From the NCBI RefSeq assembly GCF_015159595.1, contig NZ_CP063304.1, positions 1,116,001 to 1,180,000 on the forward strand: a DNA stretch of 64,000 bases, written 5' to 3'. Made by a program: the position numbers and the translations under genes. The notes beneath the pieces are model-generated. The model saw only the letters and a list, made by a program, of their open reading frames with translations. It was not told the DNA's origin and did not search any database. The stretch comes from Blautia liquoris (lineage in GTDB: Bacteria; Bacillota; Clostridia; Lachnospirales; Lachnospiraceae). Below are positions 52,407 through 62,559 of this stretch, in pieces (position 1 is the first letter of the stretch; every line of letters starts with the position of its first letter).

Positions 52407-53257
52407 AGCAAAAGATGAAAATATCAAGATCAGTTTCCAGTCAGAAAAAGAATCATGTCAAGCTGATTATTTTGTTGATCCTTCTTGGGCTTATGCTGTT
52501 TTGTGCTGCATTTGCAAAATATTTGACGCCATATGATCCTTATGAACAGGACTTATCGCAGGCACTGAAAGCACCGAATAGCAGTCATCTGCTCGGCACA
52601 GACCGCTATGGCAGAGATATGCTCTCCAGAGTGATTTTGGGTTCGAGGAGTACAATTTTTTCTACTCTTGCCCTGGTTAGCGTGATCAGTATTGTGGGAA
52701 TCGCCGTGGGGACCTTCTGCGGATATGTCGGAGGCAGGGCAGACTCCGTGATTATGAGAATTTCGGATGTTTTTTTGGCATTTCCCGGGATGGTATTTGC
52801 CATCGCAGTTGCTGGCGTCCTGGGCGGGGGCATCTCAAATGCCGTGATTGCCCTGGCCTGTATCTCATGGCCGAAGTATGCCAGACTTGCAAGAGGTCAA
52901 GTACTGACACAAAAGAATATGCCTTATATTGAGGCGGCAAGGCTCTCAGGATGTGGGACGACAAAGATCATCTTTCGTCATCTGGTTCCAAATGTTCTGG
53001 GACCGATTGTGGTGACGGCCTCTCTTGATGTCGGGACGATGATGATGGAAATCGCCGGCTTGTCATTTCTGGGTCTCGGGGCAGTTCCTCCGGCAGCGGA
53101 ATGGGGATCTATGATGAGCAACGGCAGGAGTATGCTGCAGACATCACCATGGGTAATTCTGGCTCCTGGATGTGCAATCTTCCTCACGGTTGTACTGTTT
53201 AATCTTCTTGGAGATACTGTACGGGATATTATGGATCCACGGGATGCACAGACATAA
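52403..53257 (+). CDS. ABC transporter permease, DppC/NikC type
   Basis: A 284-residue permease with HLLGTDRYGRDMLSRVILGSR, typical of DppC/NikC, five to six helices, and the EAA-type loop YIEAARLSGCGTTKIIFRHLVP. It overlaps the preceding gene by ATGA, so the two permeases are translated together. Confidence 0.93.
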   Translation: MKQKMKISRSVSSQKKNHVKLIILLILLGLMLFCAAFAKYLTPYDPYEQDLSQALKAPNSSHLLGTDRYGRDMLSRVILGSRSTIFSTLALVSVISIVGIAVGTFCGYVGGRADSVIMRISDVFLAFPGMVFAIAVAGVLGGGISNAVIALACISWPKYARLARGQVLTQKNMPYIEAARLSGCGTTKIIFRHLVPNVLGPIVVTASLDVGTMMMEIAGLSFLGLGAVPPAAEWGSMMSNGRSMLQTSPWVILAPGCAIFLTVVLFNLLGDTVRDIMDPRDAQT

Positions 53258-53286
53258 GTGAGAACGAAAGGTTTGGGAGAATCAAT

Positions 53287-54882
53287 ATGATAAAAAAGAA
53301 AATAACAGGAGTATTCCTCCTGACAGCTTTGATAACATCGACTCTTTTGGGGTGCGGGAGTGGTGAGCCTTCAAAAAGAAACGAAAAGACGGAGGAATCT
53401 GCTTCCAATCATACAGAATCCAAGAATGGAAAAAAAGTCTTTAATTATGGAACAACCGCATACGGAGTTGAGATGGGCAACACGGGTTTAAATCCGCATG
53501 ACAACTATTCCGGATGGTCGACGGTTCGGTATGGGGTTGGAGAGACTTTGTTTAAGTTTACTGAAAACATGGAACTAAAACCGTGGCTTGCAAAAAGCTA
53601 TGAGCAGGTGGATGAAAATACTGTGAAGATCACGCTGAAGGAAGGAATCAGATTCAGCAGCGGAAGATCTCTGGATGGACAAGCAGTAAAGGAATGTCTT
53701 GAGGATCTGATTGCCGTCAATGACCGTGCACCGGAGGACCTTAAGATATCATCGATCACGGCGGACGGACTTGATGTGACCATTTCATCTAAGGAGAAAG
53801 TACCGGCACTTTTGAATTATCTTTCGGATCCCTATGGTGCGATCATTGATATGAAATATGGGGTGACAAAGGATAAAAATGTTGCCGGCACAGGGCCGTT
53901 TATTGCCACCTTTGTCTCGGACGAGCAGATCAGTCTGAATAAAAATCCCGATTATTGGGGAGGACAAGTAAAGATGGATGAAGTCAATGTAAAGGAGATC
54001 GTGGATGGCGATACGTTGACGATGGCGCTTCAGTCCGGTGAGATTGATGCTGCCCAGGGACTTCCATATGCAAGTCTTGAGCTGTTTCAAAACAATGATG
54101 ATTTTAAGATCAGCACGGCTGATACTTCACGTACTTTTTTTACACAGCTAAACCAAAAGACACCGGCACTTCAGGATCCGGATGTGAGAAAAGCGATCGC
54201 TATGGGAATTGACAAAGAGGGATTTACGAAGACTTTGCTTCAGGGAAATGGCTCTCCGGCAACGGGTCCTTTTCCGTCGAATTTTACATTCGGTGACGAG
54301 CAGGTGACGGCAGAGAAGTACAACCCTGACAAGGCGAAGGAGCTGCTTACAAAAGCAGGTTATGAAGATTTTGATGGTGACGGATATCTGGATAAAGATG
54401 GAAAGACTCTGACTCTTCGGTGGCTGACTTATCCGGGACGCCAGGAACTTCCTCTTTTGGCCGAGTCCGCTCAGGCGACTTTGAAGAAGATCGGAATTAA
54501 AGTAGATATCAATAACACCCAAAACAGCCAGGATTTTCTGGATAAAGGGGAATGGGACATCTATGCAAGTGCATTTGTCACTGCTCCGACCGGAGATCCG
54601 GAGTATTTCTTCACGACACATTGTCTGAGGGAATCCGCAAAGAACAGGGGTGATTATTTTAATGATGAGCTTGAACAGCTGGAAGGACAGCTTCATAATG
54701 AATTTGATGTAGAAAAACGCGGGGAATTGGCGGTTTCGATGGAGCAGTTGATTTTAAATGATAACAGCTTTATCTTTGCATCTCATCTTAAGATGTCATT
54801 TGTGATGAAATCCAAGGTGAATGGGTTTGAAGCACATCCTTCCGATTATTATGAAATTACGAAAGATCTGGATTATAAATAA
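53287..54882 (+). CDS. Solute-binding lipoprotein, NikA/DppA/CntA type (SBP family 5)
   Basis: A 531-residue family-5 binding protein with a lipoprotein signal (LLGC, Cys23). Family features include VRYGVGETLFKFTENMELKP, LAKSYEQVDENTVKITLKEG, AGTGPFIATFVSDEQISLNKN and DPDVRKAIAMGIDKEGF. It resembles nickel- or metallophore-binding members more than oligopeptide ones, notably in the ETLFKF and ALQSGEIDAAQGLPY regions, but the ligand cannot be fixed by eye. The neighbours are the two permeases and two ATPases; hypB occurs 7 kb away. Confidence 0.85.
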   Translation: MIKKKITGVFLLTALITSTLLGCGSGEPSKRNEKTEESASNHTESKNGKKVFNYGTTAYGVEMGNTGLNPHDNYSGWSTVRYGVGETLFKFTENMELKPWLAKSYEQVDENTVKITLKEGIRFSSGRSLDGQAVKECLEDLIAVNDRAPEDLKISSITADGLDVTISSKEKVPALLNYLSDPYGAIIDMKYGVTKDKNVAGTGPFIATFVSDEQISLNKNPDYWGGQVKMDEVNVKEIVDGDTLTMALQSGEIDAAQGLPYASLELFQNNDDFKISTADTSRTFFTQLNQKTPALQDPDVRKAIAMGIDKEGFTKTLLQGNGSPATGPFPSNFTFGDEQVTAEKYNPDKAKELLTKAGYEDFDGDGYLDKDGKTLTLRWLTYPGRQELPLLAESAQATLKKIGIKVDINNTQNSQDFLDKGEWDIYASAFVTAPTGDPEYFFTTHCLRESAKNRGDYFNDELEQLEGQLHNEFDVEKRGELAVSMEQLILNDNSFIFASHLKMSFVMKSKVNGFEAHPSDYYEITKDLDYK

Positions 54883-54893
54883 AAGGAGTCAAG

Positions 54894-55691
54894 ATGGATC
54901 CGATCCTTAATGTCAGACATCTGGAAATTAAATATGGGGAAATGCCTGCTGTATCTGATGTAAGTCTGGAGCTGATGCCGGGTGAGGTCCTTGGTGTCGT
55001 GGGTGAATCAGGAAGTGGGAAAAGCACACTCATACGTGGAATCATGGGACTTTTAGGTGCGGGGTCCCAAATCACAGAAGGTGACATCTGTTTTCAGGGA
55101 AAAAAGCTCCTGGATCTCGAACAGCGAGAACGCAGAAAACTTATGGGTCAGCAGATGATGATGATTTTTCAGAATCCCCAGGCTTCTCTTGTTCCGATAC
55201 GGACAGTGGAAAAGCAAATTTACGAGGCAATATCAGAAGGAAGCAGGAAAAGAGCGGGTGTTTTAAACCGCAAAAAAGTCAGGGAGCAGGCTCTTGAGGC
55301 ATTTGCAAAGATAGGACTGAAAGGTGGAGAACAGATTTTGAAATCCTATCCTTTTCAGTTGTCCGGTGGTATGAATCAGCGTGTCTGTATTGCGATTGCA
55401 ATGATGCAAAGACCTCAACTGCTCTTTGCGGATGAGCCGACCAGTGCACTCGATGTCACAGTACAGTCCCAAGTTCTAGATGAGCTTGTAAAACTTAAAA
55501 GCCTTTCTGGAACAGCAATCGTAATTGTAACCCATAATATTGGTATCGTAGAGCGTATCGCGGACAAAGCAGCCGTGATGTATCAGGGAAGATTGGTTGA
55601 ATACGGCTCGAAAGATGAGGTAATACAACATCCCAGAGAAGAGTATACGAAAAAACTATTAAACGCAGTTTTGCACTTGGAAAGGGAATAA
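54894..55691 (+). CDS. ABC transporter ATPase, DppD/NikD type
   Basis: A 265-residue ATPase with Walker A GESGSGKST, Q-loop IFQNPQASL, signature LSGGMNQRV and Walker B LLFADEPTSALD. It energises the importer together with the next protein. AAAAGGAG precedes the ATG. Confidence 0.93.
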   Translation: MDPILNVRHLEIKYGEMPAVSDVSLELMPGEVLGVVGESGSGKSTLIRGIMGLLGAGSQITEGDICFQGKKLLDLEQRERRKLMGQQMMMIFQNPQASLVPIRTVEKQIYEAISEGSRKRAGVLNRKKVREQALEAFAKIGLKGGEQILKSYPFQLSGGMNQRVCIAIAMMQRPQLLFADEPTSALDVTVQSQVLDELVKLKSLSGTAIVIVTHNIGIVERIADKAAVMYQGRLVEYGSKDEVIQHPREEYTKKLLNAVLHLERE

Positions 55692-55692
55692 G

Positions 55693-56400
55693 ATGAAGAC
55701 GGTTCTGGACGCAAAAGATCTGGTAAAGACTTATCATAAAGGTAAATCAATGCTATGTGCTGTTGATCATGTCAGTCTTACAATCCATCAGGGAGAGTGT
55801 CTTGGACTGGTGGGGGAGAGCGGAAGTGGAAAAAGCACACTTGCCAGGATGATCACCAGCCTTGTCGAGTCGGATCAAGGAACGATTCTCTTGAATGGAA
55901 AAGTCCATATGGTATTTCAAAATCCGCAGGATTCCTTTGACCCGAGACGCACATTGGGGGATGGCATTATGGAAGTGTTCAGGAATCACGGTGTTTCAAA
56001 GGCAGATGCCAAACAGCAGATGAACAAACTTCTTTCGATTGTGGAACTTCAAAGCGAGATGACTTCCAGGTATCCACATCAGGTAAGCGGTGGACAATGT
56101 CAGAGAGCTGCAATTGCACGGGCGATCGCCATGCATCCGGATCTTGTCATCTGTGATGAGGCAACGAGCGCACTGGATGTCACAGTTCAGGCTCAGATCA
56201 TAAGGCTGCTTAAAAAATTGCAGAAAGAAAGCGGGATTTCCTATCTGTTTATCAGCCACGATCTTGCCCTCGTACAGGCAATGTGTTCAAGAGTTGCCGT
56301 GATGCACAAGGGAAAGATTGTGGAGCAGGGAAGTGTTTCCAAGATCATAAAACATCCAAGGTCGGATTATACCAGAACACTAATTAATTCTGCAATTTAA
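55693..56400 (+). CDS. ABC transporter ATPase, DppF/NikE type
   Basis: A 235-residue ATPase with Walker A GESGSGKST, Q-loop FQNPQDSFDPRRTLG, signature VSGGQCQRA and Walker B LVICDEATSALD. It starts 1 base after the stop of its partner and ends the operon. The C-terminus is short compared with DppF, which usually has an extension. Confidence 0.93.
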   Translation: MKTVLDAKDLVKTYHKGKSMLCAVDHVSLTIHQGECLGLVGESGSGKSTLARMITSLVESDQGTILLNGKVHMVFQNPQDSFDPRRTLGDGIMEVFRNHGVSKADAKQQMNKLLSIVELQSEMTSRYPHQVSGGQCQRAAIARAIAMHPDLVICDEATSALDVTVQAQIIRLLKKLQKESGISYLFISHDLALVQAMCSRVAVMHKGKIVEQGSVSKIIKHPRSDYTRTLINSAI

Positions 56401-56429
56401 ATAAAAACCGAAAAATTTTAAAAAATCTC

Positions 56430-56458
56430 TTGACAATGATATATCGGACGTATATAAT
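56430..56458 (+). promoter_or_regulatory. trp operon promoter
   Basis: TTGACA (56430-56435), 17-base spacer and TATAAT (56453-56458): a full consensus sigma-A promoter directly before the T-box leader. Confidence 0.88.
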
Positions 56459-56464
56459 ACAACA

Positions 56465-56775
56465 TAATTCAATAAAAAAAACAAACCGTTGAAGCGAAGA
56501 TAACAGCTTATCGTGCATTCACAGAGAGCCTGAGGTGGTGGGATTCAGGTAAACGCAGTTTGCTAAATGGATCGCTGAGGGCATGAGGGAAAGAGCTGTA
56601 AGGCTTTAGTATAGCATGACGTATGGGCGTACGTGAGTCGCCGGAGATATGATAGTATCTTGCTAAGCGCACAAGGGGGATTTTTCTCTTGTGAATCAAG
56701 GTGGCACCGCGAATTGACTTTTCAATCCGTCCTTGACATTACTTAAATTGGTAATGTCAAGGGCGGATTTTTTGC
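56465..56775 (+). ncRNA. T-box riboswitch (tryptophan) of the trp operon
   Basis: The leader has the T-box order. Stem I carries GAAGATAACAG (K-turn region), AGAGAG and a GGTGGTG apical loop, with a TGG specifier at 56568-56570 followed by A. The T-box sequence AAGGTGGCACCGCG is at 56698-56711. A terminator at 56727-56773 follows, with CCTTGACATTAC pairing with GTAATGTCAAGG and a T-tract. Uncharged tRNA-Trp would pair with the specifier and the T-box to prevent termination, so tryptophan shortage turns on trpEGDCFBA. It fills the 396-base gap. Confidence 0.93.
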
Positions 56776-56796
56776 TCTGACAAGAAGGGAGGGTCT

Positions 56797-58290
56797 ATGA
56801 ATGAGACACAGATGACAGAAGCTAAAAGGTTGGCAGCAACTGGAAGATATCATGTGATGCCGGTGACAGAAGAAATGTTGTCAGATCTTTACACACCGGT
56901 TGGGGTGCTGAGGACACTGCAATATGTGAGCAGTCACAGCTTTATACTTGAAAGTGCTGAGGGTGAGAAAACCTGGGGACGCTACAGCTTTCTAGGATTC
57001 GAGCCAAAACTGGAATTCTGCTGTAAGGATGGGATCTGTCGGACACGGGAACTGTGTCCGACGGGTGAGGGACGGGTAAGCATTCAGACTTCATGTCCCG
57101 AAAGGTTAATCCGGGAGCTGATTGCGAAGTATCGGTCTCCCAGGATCGAAGGCCTCCCCCCTTTTACCGGTGGTCTGGTCGGGTATTTCTCCTATGATTA
57201 TATCCGGTATGCCAAGACAGGTCTTGATATAGAAGCCGTTGACGATGCGAATTTTAACGATGTGGATCTGATGCTGTTCGATCAGGTTATTGCATTCGAC
57301 CATTTGAAACAGAAAATTATTTTGATGGTTGGGATGTCGCTGGATGGCGATATTGATAAGGACTATGAACATGCGAAAATCCGTCTGGAAAGGCTGAAAG
57401 GGCTGGTACGAGGCCGCAGGGAGAAACATCCGGAGACCTTGAAACTTTTGACACCCCCCCAGGCACTTTTCACGAGAGAAGAATATTGTGAGATGGTCTG
57501 TGAAGCTAAGAGATATATCTATGAGGGGGATATCTTTCAGGTAGTGCTTGCCAATCGGATATTTGCAAGGAAGGAGGGGAGCATCTTCGATGTGTACCGT
57601 CTGCTTCGGAGCTCGAACCCTTCTCCCTACATGTTTTATTTATCCGGAGATGACATTGAACTGGCTGGGGCCTCGCCGGAGACACTGGTCAAACTGAAAG
57701 AGGGAATCCTTCATACTTTTCCTCTGGCAGGTACCAGAAAGCGAGGCGAGACAAGAAAAGAAGATGAGAAATTGATGCAGGAACTTCTTTTGGATGAAAA
57801 AGAACTTGCTGAGCATAACATGCTTGTAGATCTCGGCAGGAATGATCTGGGAAAGATCAGCAAGGTCGGCACCGTATGTCTTGAGAAATATCAGAGCATC
57901 GAACGTTTTTCTCATGTGATGCATCTTGGATCCACAGTGAAAGGAGAAATTGCTGAGGATAAGGATTTCATGGATGCGATTGGCGCTGTACTGCCGGCAG
58001 GAACGCTTTCCGGAGCTCCAAAGATCAGAGCCTGTGAGATTATCGATAAGTTGGAAGGACACCGGAGGGGAATCTATGGCGGAGCTGTTGGATACATCGA
58101 CTTTACCGGAAATCTGGATATGTGTATTGCAATCCGTATGGCTTATGCAAAGAAGGATGAACTTTATGTGTGTTCTGGAGCAGGAATTGTGGCAGAAAGT
58201 GTTCCGGAGAATGAGTACCAGGAATGCCTGAATAAAGCGATGGCGGTTATGGAGGCAGTGGAAGATGCGGGAAAGGAGATGGATGTATGA
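56797..58290 (+). CDS. trpE: Anthranilate synthase component I
   Basis: A 497-residue chorismate-using enzyme. The N-terminal regulatory region includes SHSFILESAEGEKTWGRYSF, where tryptophan binds in homologues, and the catalytic half has FQVVLANRIFARKEG, LAGASPETLVKL, GTRKRGETR, DEKELAEHNMLVDLGRNDLG and GTLSGAPKIRACEIIDKLEG. With TrpG it makes anthranilate from chorismate and glutamine. AAGGGAGGG precedes the ATG. The last 4 bases overlap trpG. Confidence 0.97.
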   Translation: MNETQMTEAKRLAATGRYHVMPVTEEMLSDLYTPVGVLRTLQYVSSHSFILESAEGEKTWGRYSFLGFEPKLEFCCKDGICRTRELCPTGEGRVSIQTSCPERLIRELIAKYRSPRIEGLPPFTGGLVGYFSYDYIRYAKTGLDIEAVDDANFNDVDLMLFDQVIAFDHLKQKIILMVGMSLDGDIDKDYEHAKIRLERLKGLVRGRREKHPETLKLLTPPQALFTREEYCEMVCEAKRYIYEGDIFQVVLANRIFARKEGSIFDVYRLLRSSNPSPYMFYLSGDDIELAGASPETLVKLKEGILHTFPLAGTRKRGETRKEDEKLMQELLLDEKELAEHNMLVDLGRNDLGKISKVGTVCLEKYQSIERFSHVMHLGSTVKGEIAEDKDFMDAIGAVLPAGTLSGAPKIRACEIIDKLEGHRRGIYGGAVGYIDFTGNLDMCIAIRMAYAKKDELYVCSGAGIVAESVPENEYQECLNKAMAVMEAVEDAGKEMDV

Positions 58291-58853
58291 TTCTTTTGAT
58301 TGATAATTATGACAGCTTTACCTATAACATCTATCAGATGCTGGCCGATAAAGATCAGGTAATTGTGATCCGAAACGATGAAAAGACAGTCGAGGAAATA
58401 ATTGAAATGAAACCGGACGCCGTTGTTCTGTCACCCGGACCTGGGAGACCTGAAAACGCCGGAGTTTGTATCGATGTGGTGCAAAAGTTAGCCGGTAAAC
58501 TTCCCATTCTGGGTGTGTGTCTCGGACATCAGGCCATCTGTCAGTCATTTGGAGGAATAGTCACACACGCGAAACACCTCATGCATGGAAAGTCCTCGGA
58601 GATTATCGTGGATCCAAAAAGTACGATTTTTTATGGCTTATCAGATAGATTGTTGGTGGGAAGATATCATTCTCTTGCAGTAAAAAGAGAGGGACTGCCA
58701 AAAGAGCTGAAAGTGACCGCATATTCCACAGACGGCGAGGTGATGGGTGTGGAACATCAAAGATTTCCGATATATGGACTTCAGTTTCATCCGGAGTCTA
58801 TCCTGACACCAGATGGAAGCAAAATGCTCCAGAACTTCTTGAATGTCGGATAA
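58287..58853 (+). CDS. trpG: Anthranilate synthase component II (glutamine amidotransferase)
   Basis: A 188-residue class I glutamine amidotransferase with DNYDSFTYN, the nucleophile Cys78 in GVCLGHQAI, and the His-Glu pair in LQFHPES. It passes ammonia to TrpE. Like other stand-alone TrpG proteins it is not fused to TrpD. It starts within the trpE stop, so the two subunits are made in step. It could also serve p-aminobenzoate synthesis. Confidence 0.96.
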   Translation: MILLIDNYDSFTYNIYQMLADKDQVIVIRNDEKTVEEIIEMKPDAVVLSPGPGRPENAGVCIDVVQKLAGKLPILGVCLGHQAICQSFGGIVTHAKHLMHGKSSEIIVDPKSTIFYGLSDRLLVGRYHSLAVKREGLPKELKVTAYSTDGEVMGVEHQRFPIYGLQFHPESILTPDGSKMLQNFLNVG

Positions 58854-58928
58854 CTCTTGTTGTGCGACAGGTGAATAAGAAATCGATCGTCATTGAAATC
58901 AAACAGAAAAAGAGAGGAGTAGGAAATT

Positions 58929-59963
58929 ATGATCAAAGAGGCGATATTTAAACTAGTTAAGCGGGGTGACTTATCCTATGAGGAGGCACATCAGGTGATG
59001 GATGAGATTATGGAGGGAAAGGCAAGCGATGTACAGATGAGCTCCTATCTGACGGCACTTAGCATGAAAGGGGAAACGATTGAGGAGATCACTGCATCGG
59101 CGGCTGGAATGCGAGAGCACTGCATCAGACTTCTCTCTGATGTAAATGCTCTGGAAATCGTGGGAACGGGCGGAGATGGTTCGAATTCTTTCAACATATC
59201 CACCACGTCAGCACTTGTCATCGCCGCAGCGGGTGTTCCGGTTGCAAAACATGGAAACCGAGCGGCTTCGAGTAAATGCGGAGCAGCCGATGTGCTCGAA
59301 GAACTGGGTGTGAATATCTGCATTTCTCCTGAGAAAAGTGCCAAACTTTTGGAGGAAATCGGGATTTGCTTTCTCTTTGCACAAAATTATCATTTTGCGA
59401 TGAAATATGTGGCACCCGTAAGAAAAGAGCTGGGAATCCGGACCATTTTTAACATACTCGGCCCTCTTGCGAATCCGGCAGGAGCAGACATGGAGTTGAT
59501 AGGGGTCTATGATGAAACTCTTGTCGAACCGATCGCTCATGTGCTGAAAAACCTTGGGGTAAAAAATGCTATGGTCGTGTATGGACAGGATAAACTCGAT
59601 GAAATATCTATGAGTGCCCCGACTTGTGTGTGTGAGATCCGTGATGGCAAATTCAATTCTTATACGATTACCCCGGAGCAGTTCGGATTTGTCTTTTGTA
59701 CAAAAGATGAACTGACAGGCGGAACGCCGGCAGAAAATGCTCGAATTACCCGGCGGATCTTATCCGGTGAGGAGAGGGGAGCGAAACGAAATGCCGTGCT
59801 TTTAAATGCCGGTGCCGCACTCTATATTGCAGGAAAAGTGCAGACGATGAAAGAAGGCATATTCCTTGCGGCAGAGATAATTGACAATAAAAAAGCTTTT
59901 GAGAAGCTGGAGCAGTTTATTCAATCTTCCAACGAAGGAGAGGAGGATAATGCAGCGGAATGA
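58929..59963 (+). CDS. trpD: Anthranilate phosphoribosyltransferase
   Basis: A 344-residue enzyme with the glycine-rich phosphoribosyl-pyrophosphate loop [15 protein letters not shown] (about 80-94), [21 protein letters not shown] and the [11 protein letters not shown] segment. It joins anthranilate to phosphoribosyl pyrophosphate. GAGAGGAG precedes the ATG after a 75-base gap, the longest inside the operon. It overlaps trpC by 4 bases. Confidence 0.96.
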   Translation: MIKEAIFKLVKRGDLSYEEAHQVMDEIMEGKASDVQMSSYLTALSMKGETIEEITASAAGMREHCIRLLSDVNALEIVGTGGDGSNSFNISTTSALVIAAAGVPVAKHGNRAASSKCGAADVLEELGVNICISPEKSAKLLEEIGICFLFAQNYHFAMKYVAPVRKELGIRTIFNILGPLANPAGADMELIGVYDETLVEPIAHVLKNLGVKNAMVVYGQDKLDEISMSAPTCVCEIRDGKFNSYTITPEQFGFVFCTKDELTGGTPAENARITRRILSGEERGAKRNAVLLNAGAALYIAGKVQTMKEGIFLAAEIIDNKKAFEKLEQFIQSSNEGEEDNAAE

Positions 59964-60760
59964 TCTTAGATGAGATTGCAGAGAAAACAAGAATAAGGAT
60001 TTCCGAGAAAAAGAAACAGGTACCGCTAAGCGAAATATGCAGGGTAGCTCAAAAAAGGACAGCTGTGGAAAAGGGAGCAAACGGCGGCTTTACATTTCCG
60101 TTTGAAAAAGCGATTGGCAGTGGCGGAATCTCTTTTATCTGTGAAGTGAAAAAGGCGTCCCCATCAAAAGGTGTCATTTCTGAAGATTTTTCCTATCTTC
60201 AGATTGCAAAGGAATACGAGAACGCGGGGGCCGATGCTCTTTCTGTGCTGACAGAGCCATATTACTTTCAGGGAAATGACAGATATCTGCAAGAGATTGC
60301 AAAAGAGGCAAGAATTCCAATTTTGAGAAAAGATTTCACAGTAGACCCATATATGATTTATGAAGCGAAACTGATGGGAGCCTCGGCGGTACTTTTAATC
60401 TGTGCCTTACTCTCAGATGAAGAGTTGAAAAATGATATCAAAATCTCACATGGTCTGGGGCTTTCCGCATTGGTTGAAGCCCATGATGAAAAGGAGGTAT
60501 ATCGTGCGATTGCCTGCGGGGCCAGAATCGTCGGTGTCAATAATCGCGATCTGAATACGTTTCAGGTAGATCTGAGTACAAGTGTTCGCCTGAGAAGTCT
60601 GGTGCCAAAATCCGTTTTGTTTGTGTCGGAAAGTGGAATAGCGAACCCATCGGATATAAAAAAACTGAAAGAGAACAAAACAAATGCGGTTTTGATTGGC
60701 GAGACGATGATGAGAAGCCAGGATAAAAAATCGTTGATAAAAGATCTGCGGGAGGTGTGA
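59960..60760 (+). CDS. trpC: Indole-3-glycerol-phosphate synthase
   Basis: A 266-residue TIM-barrel enzyme with the catalytic [44 protein letters not shown] and [12 protein letters not shown]. It closes the indole ring of the tryptophan pathway by decarboxylative cyclisation. It is separate from TrpF, unlike in enterobacteria. The start overlaps the trpD stop. Confidence 0.96.
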   Translation: MILDEIAEKTRIRISEKKKQVPLSEICRVAQKRTAVEKGANGGFTFPFEKAIGSGGISFICEVKKASPSKGVISEDFSYLQIAKEYENAGADALSVLTEPYYFQGNDRYLQEIAKEARIPILRKDFTVDPYMIYEAKLMGASAVLLICALLSDEELKNDIKISHGLGLSALVEAHDEKEVYRAIACGARIVGVNNRDLNTFQVDLSTSVRLRSLVPKSVLFVSESGIANPSDIKKLKENKTNAVLIGETMMRSQDKKSLIKDLREV

Positions 60761-60767
60761 ACATCCA

Positions 60768-61388
60768 ATGAAAATTAAGATTTGCGGTTTAAGCAGAGAG
60801 GAAGATATTGATGCTGTGAATACTGTTCTTCCGGATTATGTTGGATTTGTATTTGTACCGGGAAGCACAAGATATGTCAATTATGAGCATGCCCAAGAAT
60901 TAAAAGGAAAACTTTCAAAGAAGATTTCTGCGGTAGGGGTATTTGCTGATGAGGAACCTGAGATGATCGAATGTATGGCAAGAGACGGAATCATCGATCT
61001 GATACAGCTTCACGGAGATGAAGGGGTAAACGATGTTGAAACGTTGAAGAGAGTATGTGGCATTCCGATAATTAAGGCTATATCCATGAATTCTTATAAA
61101 CATCGGGAGAGCATAAGAAAGTTTGAAGAGAGCAGCGTGGATTACCTGCTTTTGGACAGTGCAAAGGGTGGAAGTGGTCAGATGTTTGATCACAGGTGCA
61201 TATCTAATATAAAAAAGCCGTTCTTTCTCGCCGGAGGACTTACATCTGAAAATGTCGGTGAAATATTAAAGGATGTTCCAATCGTGCCATATGCTGTGGA
61301 TATGAGCAGCGGAGTGGAGACGAACGGCAGAAAAGACAAGGAAAAAATTTGTAAAGCAGTCAGGAGGATGAGAGATGTCGAGAGGTAG
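60768..61388 (+). CDS. trpF: Phosphoribosylanthranilate isomerase
   Basis: A 206-residue TIM barrel with [12 protein letters not shown] at the start (catalytic Cys), [36 protein letters not shown] (catalytic Asp) and [11 protein letters not shown]. It performs the Amadori rearrangement before TrpC. It overlaps trpB by 14 bases. Confidence 0.96.
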   Translation: MKIKICGLSREEDIDAVNTVLPDYVGFVFVPGSTRYVNYEHAQELKGKLSKKISAVGVFADEEPEMIECMARDGIIDLIQLHGDEGVNDVETLKRVCGIPIIKAISMNSYKHRESIRKFEESSVDYLLLDSAKGGSGQMFDHRCISNIKKPFFLAGGLTSENVGEILKDVPIVPYAVDMSSGVETNGRKDKEKICKAVRRMRDVER

Positions 61389-62559
61389 ATACGGTGAATT
61401 CGGAGGACAGTATATTACAGAGACACTGATGAATGAATTGATTAAATTGGAGAAGAATTATGAGTATTATAAGCAGGATCCTGCATTTTGCGGAGAACTG
61501 ACAGAGCTGTTAAATAATTATGCAGGGCGTCCGTCCCGTCTTTACTATGCAGGTAAAATGACGGAAGATCTGGGTGGGGCGAAGATCTATCTGAAGAGGG
61601 AGGATTTGAATCACACAGGATCTCATAAGATCAACAACGTGCTCGGACAGGTGTTACTCGCGAAACGGATGGGTAAGACGCGTGTGATTGCAGAGACTGG
61701 GGCGGGGCAGCATGGTGTGGCTACAGCGACGGCGGCAGCTCTTCTGGATATGGAGTGTGAAATCTTCATGGGAAAGGAAGATACCGATCGTCAGGCATTG
61801 AATGTCTACCGAATGGAACTTCTGGGTGCAAAGGTTCATCCGGTTATCAGTGGTACGCAGACCCTAAAAGATGCGGTCAATGAGACCATGCGAGAATGGT
61901 CGACAAGAGTGGAAGATACCCACTATGTTCTGGGATCTGTCATGGGACCACATCCATTTCCTATGATGGTGAGAGATTTTCAAAGTGTAATCAGCCGCGA
62001 AGCAAGAGAGCAGATCTTAAAAGCAGAGGGAAAGCTGCCAGCGGCCGTGCTCGCTTGTGTAGGCGGCGGAAGTAATGCGATGGGTATGTTTTATAATTTC
62101 ATAGCGGATAAAAAGACCCGTCTGATCGGATGTGAGGCGGCGGGAAGAGGGGTGAGTACCGGACAGACTGCAGCGACAATGTCCGTTGGGACCATCGGTG
62201 TTTTCCATGGGATGAAATCCTACTTCTGTCAGGATGAAAATGGGCAAATCGCACCGGTTTATTCAATATCAGCAGGGCTCGATTACCCTGGTATAGGGCC
62301 TGAGCATGCTCATCTTCGAGATATAGGAAGAGCGGAGTATGTGCCAATCACCGATGACGAAGCCGTTGATGCGTTTGAATATCTGGCAAGGACAGAAGGG
62401 ATTATCTGCGCAGTAGAGAGTGCTCATGCAGTGGCTTATGCTAGAAAACTGGCACCGACAATGGATAAAGATACTAGTATGATCATCTGTCTGTCCGGAC
62501 GTGGAGATAAAGATGTTGCAGCGATAGCGAGATATAGAGGGAAGGAGATTTATGAGTAA
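61375..62559 (+). CDS. trpB: Tryptophan synthase beta chain
   Basis: A 394-residue PLP enzyme with [10 protein letters not shown] at the start, the Schiff-base Lys85 in [10 protein letters not shown], Glu107 in AETGAGQHG, the phosphate loop GGGSNAMG and a C-terminal CLSGRGDKD. It condenses indole with serine in complex with TrpA. It overlaps trpA by 8 bases. Confidence 0.97.
   Translation: MSRGRYGEFGGQYITETLMNELIKLEKNYEYYKQDPAFCGELTELLNNYAGRPSRLYYAGKMTEDLGGAKIYLKREDLNHTGSHKINNVLGQVLLAKRMGKTRVIAETGAGQHGVATATAAALLDMECEIFMGKEDTDRQALNVYRMELLGAKVHPVISGTQTLKDAVNETMREWSTRVEDTHYVLGSVMGPHPFPMMVRDFQSVISREAREQILKAEGKLPAAVLACVGGGSNAMGMFYNFIADKKTRLIGCEAAGRGVSTGQTAATMSVGTIGVFHGMKSYFCQDENGQIAPVYSISAGLDYPGIGPEHAHLRDIGRAEYVPITDDEAVDAFEYLARTEGIICAVESAHAVAYARKLAPTMDKDTSMIICLSGRGDKDVAAIARYRGKEIYE

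Noticed and set aside
56508-56699. Reverse-strand ORF in the trp leader
   Set aside because: It lies wholly inside the structured T-box and has no ribosome binding site.
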